A stretch of 64,000 bases of DNA from assembly GCA_037178975.1 (NCBI GenBank), contig JASJZH010000005.1, forward strand, positions 496,001-560,000, read 5' to 3'. Of the stretch, positions 55,252 to 64,000 are shown piece by piece. The translations under genes were made by a program, and so were the position numbers. The stretch comes from Oscheius tipulae (Eukaryota > Nematoda > Chromadorea > Rhabditida > Rhabditidae). The notes beneath the pieces are model-generated. The model was not told where the DNA came from and searched no databases. It was given only the letters and a program-made list of their open reading frames with translations. Positions within the stretch are counted from its first letter, which is position 1, and the number at the start of each line of letters is the position of its first letter.

Positions 55252-56976
55252 AACTGATTTGTAATAAATGTCTTGTATTTGCCTGTCTTTCTCTTTGTCT
55301 ACTTGACTCTCTGTTTTTCTGTCTCTCTGTCTTCCCCACCCTTCCAACGGAATGATCATGATAAGAAATACAACTCCTGTACTCTTCCCATGATGTTACT
55401 CCCTCTCTCATTCCCTCCAACGGTGATCTTCGTATCCAGACAGAGGGGCTGAGATGGTCAGTTCCCATACACGTCTCTTCTGAATGCTCAGATTCAATGC
55501 TCTCACGTGGTCTGTATTTCGAGACGTTTGATCTAACATTGCTCACAATTATAAAAGAAGGAATGGCTTCCTTCTTTTATAATTGTGAGAAATGTTCACC
55601 GTTTTTCATAGTATGAAGACGTAGGAAATTCACTATAATTTGTTGCTCACGACAAAGCCCGTGCCAGATCGTTTTTCACCCAACATATAGATTAGGTGAC
55701 TCTTGAAGGGAATGAAAAACACATGTAACTAGCAAATGTCTCTGTCTCTGTCTCTCATTTCCAGTACCCAATTATATCAACAATTCCACCCAAACCACCT
55801 CTATAGTAGAAGTTCAGGCACCCGCTCCACTAGTCAAGCGTCTCTGGTTATATCCGGCCCCTTGACTCATTGATCCCTTTTTCTTCAATAAGCTCTTGAT
55901 TTAGCTTCCTCATTGGTATCCTAGGTGGCCTAAATTAAGCCAATTACGTGCGTGAGAAGGAGGATGTTGTCTCAATCTAGGATTAATCTTCCAACCATTT
56001 TCCTTCTTAAAGTTTCCTGGTCTCCAACATCAGTCTCTTTTTTGCGATTCTGCTAAACTGAGGTCATAGCTAATATCCTATTTGCGAGAGTTATAGTCAA
56101 ATTGAATAAGTACGTACTCGGCTTTCCTTTGTCCTTTGGCATGGAGCTAGATGACTCTTTCCCTGCGATGAAGAGGTTAGTAAGTTGTTTGGACAGACAG
56201 AGAGACAGTGATAAAGAAATGAAGAGACAGAGATACTTTGATATGAGTATCGTGAGCTTTCAGAGGATCTAGACATCAAAACAAGTTTGGGAACCAGATT
56301 GTTGTCCCGATAAGTTACTTTCAAAGCGCCTGAATGGGAGTTTCAAATCTAGACTCTTGTCTACGTTCAAACGTAGTGGCATAATCGAGAAAATATTCTA
56401 GTACGTACATTTTGAAGTGAGGGAGAGGCTGGTAAACCTGATTATTATTAGGTTGAGATTAAGTGAAAGTCGGAGAATTTAAAAAAAAAAACACTTTCTG
56501 TTCAATGGCGCCCTCTGGATTTGGGAAAGCTCGACTCAAAGTCATTCTTTTAAGCTCTTTTTGGCTCCATTGACGTATTCAATGCACTTTACAGTGTTTC
56601 TCTGGGGCTCTCAAGCTGTTCTTATCCTCATCCTCAGCCTGGAATGGTCTCTTGACTCTCTCAGAAGTTTCAAACTGCCTCTCTGTCCCGTGTCTCTCTG
56701 TCTTTCAGTCCCATTATGTCCTGCTCTGTGTTCTGCTCCGTCCGCTTCTAGTTGATATTTTATTAAGTAGAGAAGCACGCTCATAATAACTTGATGCGGA
56801 GATTATTCATACCGAGATATCGCGCCATTTTTTTTCTAGAGTTTCGTTTTTGATCGGGGGATTAGTAATTGACGCAGTGGTCTGATCTTTCTTACAGGCA
56901 AAAACAGAGAGACAGTCGTTCTTCTTAGACATTCTTTTGTCTTCTGACTCTCAACGCCCTCAAGATTGTTTTACAG
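55252..56976. other. Intergenic with a perfect palindrome
   Basis: Contains the serpin poly(A) region, a CTCTGTCTC patch (55280-55335), the 48-bp palindrome at 55543-55590 and a short run at 55740-55760. ORFs at 56097-56324 (minus) and 56561-56755 (plus) lack recognisable content. The right end is the GPCR promoter. Confidence 0.45.
55543..55590. repeat. Perfect 22-bp-arm palindrome
   Basis: CTCACAATTATAAAAGAAGG followed by AA pairs exactly with the inverted sequence ending CTTTTATAATTGTGAG; the loop is TGGC. The 48-bp near-palindrome lies about 290 nt past the serpin stop. It is AT-rich in the middle of the arms and has no terminator-like U tract. Confidence 0.9.
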
Positions 56977-58226
56977 ATGACCACCAATGACACTGCATTA
57001 TCAGACATCTGTTCTCTTGGTGCCAGACTAGCTGACTCTTCGACCTATCGTTTTGTTCTTGCCGCGAAGCTTTTTTCATGCGTATTCGGTCTCGTAGCCA
57101 ATATTTATGTACTCAAGAGTGAGGTGAGTCCGGGAGGGAATACCGAAGAATAGACAAAGAGACAGCTTTCAGGGAACCAGATGGCTAGCCCATCCTAACG
57201 CGAAAATAGTCTACGTGGTACATATCTTCTGGGCCACCTACGTCCCAATAGCCTTCTGTGTCCCAATGGGCTTTGATTTTGTCCGATTCCACATTCCACA
57301 GTCGGATCCCTGTAGCTATACTCTATCTCTTGTGGCCGGATTTTGGATCAGACTCGTCGGAGCAGTCGGGAACATCACTCAAAGCTACACAATGTTGGCT
57401 TTTGCCCTCGAAAGGAGCCTGGCAACGGCATTTCCGGTCAAGTACGAAAAGGTCAAGTGCTCTCTGATGGGTTGGATTCTGGGTGGTGGAGCGGTAGGTC
57501 AAAAGTCTGGGACAGAGACAGACACGGTTCAGATGGTCGTCTCCTTCACCCACATCGCTATACTCTTGGTCCTTCCAAACGACAAGTTTGAGGGACGGAG
57601 CTTTGTGACATCCATACTCACACCGTTGAACTCTAGTAGTTATACTGTAAGTGTCTCTCTGTCTCTCTGTTATGTTTACCCGTGTTAACTATCTCACTAT
57701 CTCTTTGTCTCTCATTCCCAGATTCCAGTTCCATCTCTCAGTAATGATGTACTTGGAATGTACTACCGTCTCTATCTTCACATTCAATCTAATAGTGAAC
57801 CACATCCAGAAGAAAAAAATGAAAATAGGAGAGATTAGTCACAAGTATCAGGTGAGTTCCCAGCAATATAGGGAAGAAAAAAAAGATTCAGATCAAAGAA
57901 ACAAGTAAGCTCATTAAGTCTCTACTTCCCTGTTTTTGGGTGCATTTCGTCATCTTTCTTATTCCGACTCTGGGTCTCTCGATTAGGAGGAAAATGACAC
58001 CGCCTCTGGATCCGATAGGAAACACGGAATGGATCGAGTGCTTGTCTAATGTAAGTGACAGTAACAGTGACACTGACTTACGTCTATTTTCCAGTATCAA
58101 CTCTACTCAATCGTCATGCCAGCAGTAGTCCTGATGCTCCGACACCGAGATCGAAAGAAGATAGTGGTCAATAGTCATCACGGGATGGAGAGTCACTTCG
58201 AGCAACTTTCAGTCATGTTCAAATGA
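56977..58226 (+). CDS. Seven-TM chemoreceptor, SRA/SRAB-like
   Basis: Six exons: 56977-57123, 57173-57493, 57533-57646, 57729-57851, 57892-58050, 58095-58226; 996 nt, 331 aa. The ATG follows TTACAG directly (trans-splice-like). Hydrophobic segments are spaced as seven TMs; after TM3 the reading FALERSLATAFPVKYEK has the E-R-x2-A-T motif seen in the nematode Sra/Srab receptor superfamily, and the end has a basic RHRDRKK tail. It probably serves in chemosensory neurons. Assignment to a subfamily is tentative. Confidence 0.85.
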
Positions 58227-58363
58227 ATACTTTCTCCTATTCTCTGTGCCTCTCCGAATGCAACATTCTTGAACAGTCACCTCCTCATAAAAACCATCCA
58301 GTATTTGCCATAGGTGGATCTGTACAAAAGGAGTATCAGTCAGCAGGACGGGTTCTCTCAGAG

Positions 58364-61300
58364 ATGCTCTCTATCTTGCTCGTATTCCTGTCTCTTTGGA
58401 GGGTAGTCGAGTCGGAGATTCTAGGTACTCTCTGTCTCTCTCTAAAGAATTTTTTTTTAGATTGCAATGGTCGACGAGAAGTCGACCTAGAGAAACTAGA
58501 CAACCACACGTTCTTTCTAAGCGGGACACTGAAATCCAACCAAAAATGTTCATGGCTTGTCCTTATCCCCGACATGCAGTTTTTCCGACTGAACCTATCC
58601 GTGGAAGGTATTGGAGATGACGAAATTTTTGAAGTGACTGGATCCGATACTATCAGGTAAGACTGCACAACACATTGTTATAGAAGTTTCAGAGCCGCCC
58701 ACTCCATAAACAAAACTTACACTCTCGGAGGAAGAACAGCTGTGATCAGTTTTTCTACTGATGCCATGAGCAATCTGACTGTCAAGGAGATTACTGTCAG
58801 TTACGGAAAGAGTAAGTGCATTGGCAAGAGTTAGAGGAGTACCGAGAGACAGAAAGGCATAGAGACAGAGAAATAGAGTATATATTTCTATTTTCCAGTT
58901 TCCCTCGACGACCAAACTTTTACTAGCCATACTGTCGAACCCGAAGAAGAAGGCCTCGTACTGTCTCTGTCTTCAATCACCAATGGTATCCAGAAGATCG
59001 AGACTTCGAATAACGGTAGCGTCATCCTGGCCGCGATCTGTCCTCCAGATAACAACAGTCAAGAGCAATTCATGAATTTCCTTATCTACGAGGACAGTCT
59101 CTTCCGCGGGAGGTATGACTCAACCTTTATAGCTCCTCGATGCCAGATTGCAGTTTGCACGAAACCTTGAGCAAACCCTACGTTTCGCAAGGAAGTAACG
59201 TACTGATTTTTTGTGCTGGCTCAGAGGGACTTACTTCCACGGGTCTTCTGCTAGTGAACCATTACCACAGTGAGCAGGAGCGGGCTTATCGCTGACCCAT
59301 TTTTAGATTTCGCAAACTATTCGTCTATCCAGTTCTCATGGAGTTACACTGTGCTTCCGACTGGAAAATATCCCGCAGGAATGACAAAAACGCTGGATGC
59401 CAGAGAGAACCCGGCAATTTTGGTGGTCGGTCAGGCGGAGGGTGACCTGTTCGGACCAACCTACCTAACCGATGCGAATCTGATCTGGGATGGGGATACT
59501 GTGAGTTTTCCTGTTTCTCTGTAGCTTTGTCAATAGCTCTTCTTTCAGAACCCAAGTCTTACTATCCAGGCTGGAGTGAACCCCTCCCTCGAAAACACTT
59601 ACCTAACTTCCTTCAAGTAAGCTCCAAACCTAGTCATACCGTTCGTGGTTTAGTGGTAACGATTCTTCCAAATCTCTGTCCCAAAGTTTGCCCGGTCTCT
59701 TCAAGAACTTCATTCTCGTTGGTGGTCGAGCCATGGTCAAGCTCAATCAACCTGAACTTGGAATGAACAGTGAGTATTCCCTAGACAGTCCTTTAATCTT
59801 TTCAGTCTCCCTCCACGAAGGCTTGGAAGGATTCGTCATGACTCCCAATTATCCATTCCCCAATGTCACTGTCAATTACACTGGGGATGTTGAACTAGAG
59901 GGTGATGGCAGTATCTACAGTTTGAAACTTACTGAAGCTGTGGGAGACCCGAACTGTAATGTCTCTATTAACGCGTGAGTTGACTCTCCTACTTAATCAG
60001 TCAGCTTCAGAGAAAAGCAGCCTGTGGTTATTGGAAGCAACTTTCTGTCGATAGACGGCTGCTCTTTCCGTCTGTCTTTGACCTGTCCTCTAGAATCCAG
60101 TGGGCTTTTGGTCCGGTACAGAGTCACAGAGTCACTTGGTAAGGGATGTACTGTATAATAATCTCGGGTGTTTAGAGTCGACTACTGGAAGGTCAACGTC
60201 TGTCATAAGTGTCACACCAACCAGTACCAGTTCAGTCAATACCCTGTTCTCGACCAGTACTGTACCGTCTACTGTCAGTCCAGAGAGTACAGGACCATGG
60301 ACTGCTGCCCCCAAAAGTACAGTATCCTCTTCTGCGACCATCAGTACTACACCTACTACCGAGGTGTCTAGTTCTATTAGTACTATGTTCTTGAACAGTA
60401 CTGCACCATCTACTACCAGTCCCAAGAGTACAGAGCCATCCACAGCTCCTAGTTCAGAAAGTACACTATCCTCGTCTGCGACCAATAATATTACATCTGG
60501 TACTGAAAGTACTGAAGCGTCCAGTTCTATCAGTACTCTGTCCTCGATCAGTACTGTACCATCTACTACCAGTCCCAAGAGTACAGCATCTTCCACAGCT
60601 TCTAGTCCCCATAGTATAGTATCAGTCAGTAATGTATCCCTACCTACTGTTAGCTCTACAAGTTCAATGAAAACTACTTCTGGTTCTTCCTCTAGACCAC
60701 CAACAAGCTCAACTGGAAAACCCGTGCAGGTGGATGGTGAGAGCTTAACATATGATTTTGACAAAAACCCACTAAGACTGCTCTCACCCCGACGTTATAC
60801 TCAACGCAACGACTACTTACAATAGTAGTTTTCGCGCCAGGGCGAATTGTACCTACCGGGTCAGTTCATTTATTTTCTATACCCATGGATTAATACAGTT
60901 TAACGTACCTGTCGGCTATGCTGCTGAGTTGGATATTTATGTGGATAATATCGTGAAAAACGAGACTGTTATACTACGATCCCTGGAAAGAGGGGATAAG
61001 TATTCATTTCAAGAAGGCGACCTTAAGTTCAATTCTATTTTCCCTGCAGGAACTATCACAATGGCGACGGTAGTTAACTCGGACACAGCTAACATTATCA
61101 ATTTGGATATTAGACTCTATGAGTGTAAGTTGAAAAGAGATAGACAGAGAGGCAGAAAGACAGAGAGACAGAGGGACAGACAGTATTCAGTGTTCATGGG
61201 AGCGACTAACCCTGCTAGACGCTACAACATCTCGAACGGCGAACCGGCACTTATTCTGAGTACGACTGATAGCCTGCAACCTAACGAAATCTATGTGATT

Positions 61301-63000
61301 CGGTCAATTTCAAAGGTTATTCTGTTTTATATACTTGACTCTGTGTTCAGGTTCACATCAGTGCCGGACTGGACCCTTGGAACAATCTTGGAGACGTGTC
61401 AAGGCTCCTAGTCTTTGAAGGTGACCACGGGGCTACAACTGTCTTTTGGCCCCTTCTTAAATTTGTGGAGAATAGCGGCGCATACATTTCGCTGAATACT
61501 ACGGTGACTGTCTACAGTATTCCGAATAGAGGTGGCTATCTTGGTGCCTCTAAATTAATTTTCAACGATTATGAGAGTGAGTGGCGCACCGGAGCAAAAG
61601 AAAAAGAATTGCCTTTTTTAGATGTCCGTGGTTATGAAATGACGATAGATTCTAGTGAAAGGCCCCCTGAAACTGTAATTCTGGATGCCACCAACGGCCC
61701 AGTGGCTAGAGTTTTTATCCTTTCAGACACAGGCGCGTCTCCTGTGCGCATTCATCTCAACAAAATCATTTTCGGAGTGAGTTTGTCTGTCTCTGTCTCT
61801 GTCTTAGTCTCTATGGCTCGTTCTCTAAGTTATCCTTTAGAGTACCTCCAATCAAACTCTTAGCATCCACGCGACTCCCCCTATTTCCAAGGACACATAC
61901 AGAGTTGCTAGTTACACTCCATCCTCTAACATGTCTATTCTATTGCCTCAAAACATTCATACCCCGATCAAAACGTTCGCATTGGACAGAGGATATGCTA
62001 CGTTATCATTACGCTACAGCTACAGTTTTCAAAGAGGTAACGATCAGACTACTAAGAGTGTTTTTCTAATTTTTTTGTAGGATGGTCCGAACAATCCCAG
62101 CTTGACAGACAGACAGCAGTAGTCAGTCGGTATTACATGAGTCCAACTGGTCGTCTGGACACAGAAGATTTTATGATTTTCAATGAGTCACCATTCTTTT
62201 CCTACCTACAGTATTCCGTCAAGCTGGTGCAAGCTGATCCTGAATGTGTAATAAATTATGGTCTGGATACACCGTCAGGACTCAGCCAGATTCGGTAATT
62301 TGCTATAGGACAGAACATTTTGTTTTCAGAGTGAATACTTCGCACATCGACCAGGTGTTTCCTTCATCCAAAAGCCTCGAGATTCACTTTATTAGTGGAA
62401 GTGCTCTGCTGACTGTGAACATCTTGAAAAGCGGTGATAGTACTGAAAACGATTGTGAGTGACAGAGACAGAGACAAACATTTTAAAGTTGCAGATTGCT
62501 CCAAAACACAATATTTTCTGGATCCCGCTACTCCCTTCAGTAGAAAATTCATCCTGAGGAGCAGCTGTACTATTACCGTAACTTTCATCCTAATGGTACT
62601 GTACACGACTTTTCAGTATATTGTTCCCACCTACTACACAGCCTACATTGCCTTGCACGTTTCCAACTTCGGAGTTAGCGAGACATTCAATATTCACAAT
62701 GAGAAGAGTTTCTCATTGTCTGTTTCCAATGGAGTGCTGGACTATGATGCTGCTTTTCCAGGAGGCAAAATTATTCTCCAAGCAGAGATTGCGTTCAAGA
62801 CAAACAACACAATAGAGTTGGCTATTTCTTTGTCTCCAAAGCCTACCTCAACTACACCTGGAACTGGTGGAGAATCCGGAGAAACTACCACGCCCTCGCC
62901 TGCAACTGGTAAAGAATCTGATCTCTTTTGAATTGTCCAAATTGCAGAAAGTACAGCTCTTATGGCTGGTATACTTTTTCTGGTCTCGGCCCTTCTCTGA
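58364..63000 (+). CDS. Large secreted, probably GPI-anchored protein with CUB-like segments and mucin-like linker
   Basis: Twenty-two exons: 58364-58424, 58461-58656, 58693-58811, 58899-59112, 59154-59269, 59307-59500, 59549-59616, 59687-59769, 59806-59974, 60005-60138, 60176-60736, 60777-60859, 60899-61124, 61191-61315, 61351-61576, 61622-61776, 61841-62036, 62081-62294, 62330-62454, 62495-62577, 62617-62908, 62948-63000; 3693 nt, 1230 aa. A signal peptide (MLSILLVFLSLWRVVES) is followed by repeated CUB-like beta-rich modules, each starting with a Cys motif (DCNGRREVDL, CSHPDVILN, CSKTQYFLD). A Ser/Thr-rich, mucin-like linker of about 185 residues lies at about 340-525. The C-terminus is Ser/Thr/Pro-rich and ends in a hydrophobic tail ALMAGILFLVSALL, fitting GPI attachment. 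Nematode CUB-like proteins are often gut-expressed and infection-induced; that is family knowledge. Confidence 0.8.
60180..60720 (+). repeat. Ser/Thr-rich mucin-like coding repeat
   Basis: Exon 11 of the CUB-like gene encodes imperfect repeats of about 35 residues built on STVPST.SPKST, SSSISTL and SSSATN motifs. At DNA level CAGTACTGTACCATCTACTA-like units recur. Such segments are usually O-glycosylated and length-variable. Confidence 0.8.
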
Positions 63001-63169
63001 AGATCAGTCAGTCACCATATCTATTTGACCTCACTCTTTGCCGAATATGCATAAAATCTTGTGTGAAGCCGGAGACAGCGATAGAGAGACAGTGATAGTG
63101 AGACAGTACTTTTTGAATCAAGGTTTATTGATGAATAATCAAGCTAATCCAGTAAGGGTGAGCCAAGTA
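63001..63169. other. Convergent 3' spacer
   Basis: 169 nt between the stop of the CUB-like gene and the stop of the minus-strand small secreted protein gene. It holds an AGACAGTGATAG run and no ORF. Confidence 0.5.
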
Positions 63170-63616
63170 TCAATAATACTTTTTGCTAGTAACATTTCCA
63201 ACATGTCGAGGGTATCCAAGGGCCTGAGTCTTCTCTGGCAGGTAGCTCTTCCAGTCACTGACTCTCTGCAAAGCCTGCCAGATCAGAGTAGCGTAGTTCT
63301 TCTTCCTCCATTCCATCTGTTCCTCGACAAAGGATTCAATCATCTTCATGTGATCGATGGCTCGAACCACCTCGTCCAGGTTGCTCTCGTCGACATCTTC
63401 CAGATCGGCCAGTTGCGTAGAGAATTGTTCTTCGAGGTAGCTGTTGACCTTGGCCTGATTCCGGAGGCTTAATCCAGTGAGTTTTCGAAGTGCTTTAAAC
63501 TCAACAGTGACATTTCTGTACACTTCGATAAGGATGGCAGACGGCTGACGAAAGTCAGAAAGGGTGAGAGTAGTCAGAGAGAGGAAGAAGAGCGTCTTCA
63601 GAGTGAGAGAAGACAT
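63170..63616 (-). CDS. Small secreted helical protein, left copy of an inverted duplication
   Basis: A single-exon ORF of 148 residues with a signal peptide (MSSLTLKTLFFLSLTTLTLS). It is followed by an all-helical, charged mature part (LRNQAKVNSYLEEQ, VRAIDHMKMIESFVEEQ, WRKKNYATLIWQALQRVS) with one N-glycosylation site (NVT) early and one near the end. No family is recognised with confidence; the composition recalls nematode SXP/RAL-2-type secreted proteins, but I cannot claim it. Its first 78 codons are identical to those of the divergent copy at 63767. Confidence 0.75.
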   Translation of the reverse strand: MSSLTLKTLFFLSLTTLTLSDFRQPSAILIEVYRNVTVEFKALRKLTGLSLRNQAKVNSYLEEQFSTQLADLEDVDESNLDEVVRAIDHMKMIESFVEEQMEWRKKNYATLIWQALQRVSDWKSYLPEKTQALGYPRHVGNVTSKKYY

Positions 63617-64000
63617 CGGTGAGTTAATGAATCTAGAGAGTGAGTAGACTTAATCTAGTGGTCAAGCTCATAATGACAGAGCTTCGCTTCCAAAACGCAA
63701 GCGAGACCTGTAGTCATGCTTGCCTTTCATTCAGTCTACTCACTCCCTAGATTCATTAACTCACCGATGTCTTCTCTCACTCTGAAGACGCTCTTCTTCC
63801 TCTCTCTGACTACTCTCACCCTTTCTGACTTTCGTCAGCCGTCTGCCATCCTTATCGAAGTGTACAGAAATGTCACTGTTGAGTTTAAAGCACTTCGAAA
63901 ACTCACTGGATTAAGCCTCCGGAATCAGGCCAAGGTCAACAGCTACCTCGAAGAACAATTCTCTACGCAACTGGCCGATCTGGAAGATGTCGACGAGAGC
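63383..64000. repeat. Near-perfect inverted duplication, arms of at least 268 bp
   Basis: 63383-63650 and 63733-64000 are inverted copies with a single visible mismatch (CTCTCTAG versus CTCCCTAG just upstream of the ATGs). The spacer is 82 nt (63651-63732). The right arm is cut by the window end, so the true arm length is unknown. Confidence 0.95.
63767..64000 (+). CDS. Small secreted helical protein, right copy (partial)
   Basis: 78 codons, from ATG to the window end, identical in nucleotide and protein sequence to the start of the minus-strand copy at 63616. Same signal peptide and NVT site. The remaining ~70 residues lie outside. The two start codons are 150 nt apart, so the genes would share one bidirectional promoter. 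Confidence 0.8.
   Translation, partial: MSSLTLKTLFFLSLTTLTLSDFRQPSAILIEVYRNVTVEFKALRKLTGLSLRNQAKVNSYLEEQFSTQLADLEDVDES

Noticed and set aside
1..64000. CRISPR arrays, operons, ribosome-binding sites or rRNA genes
   Set aside because: None seen. Spliced genes and nematode families show this is nuclear eukaryotic DNA, and the short repeats are microsatellite-like with no spacer pattern.

Overview
The window reads as genomic DNA of a nematode. Genes are multi-exon with short introns (mostly about 37-120 nt), GT donors and TTTTCAG-type acceptors. Several start codons sit directly after or a few bases from a TTTCAG/TTCTAG acceptor, as expected for spliced-leader trans-splicing. Gene content is nematode-flavoured: transthyretin-like (TTR) proteins, an MSP-domain fragment, an expanded-type CK1 kinase, an SRA/SRAB-like chemoreceptor and a CUB-like secreted protein, next to conserved animal genes. 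Species cannot be fixed from the sequence; a chromadorean nematode is the best guess.

Layout. 1-1.9 kb: 5' part of WDR70 (minus). 2.6-6.0 kb: RanBP2/Nup358-like nucleoporin (plus). 6.0-7.3 kb: hairpins and repeats. 7.35-10.5 kb: ADAM17/TACE-like protease (minus). 11.3-15.2 kb: V-ATPase subunit H (plus). 15.7-16.8 kb: broken MSP-domain gene (minus). 17.1-22.0 kb: a 1190-aa protein with an N-terminal P-loop domain, a long disordered part and C-terminal membrane segments (minus, 17 exons, name not recognised). 23.5-28.3 kb: dihydropyrimidine dehydrogenase (minus). 29.4-29.7 kb: possible small 3' gene part. 30.2-31.0 kb: bZIP factor whose N-terminal exon is tandemly repeated four times. 31.4-32.6 kb: frameshifted 5' fragment of PRPF6, followed by a dead Tc1-type transposon (33.0-34.5 kb). 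36.3-37.4 kb: tandem TTR-like pair, the second degraded. 37.5-48.8 kb: Shaw-type voltage-gated K+ channel with candidate far-upstream alternative first exons. 49.0-49.7 kb: multi-TM small protein (minus). 51.4 kb: small secreted peptide. 52.4-53.5 kb: CK1-like kinase (minus). 53.8-55.3 kb: serpin. 57.0-58.2 kb: GPCR. 58.4-63.0 kb: 22-exon secreted/GPI-type protein with CUB-like segments and a mucin-like linker. 63.2-64.0 kb: head-to-head inverted duplicate of a small secreted-protein gene, running off the right end.

The genes do not form one pathway; this looks like an ordinary autosome-like segment. The most striking window-wide property is a CTCTGT/ACAGAG microsatellite-like sequence that fills many introns and intergenic stretches, in both orientations relative to transcription, and is nearly absent from exons. 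Other unusual items are the tandemly quadrupled bZIP exon, the unrecognised P-loop/membrane protein, a dispersed ~350-bp repeat family, and several perfect hairpins. Gene models were built by hand; exon phases were checked arithmetically and close on whole codons for every complete model.
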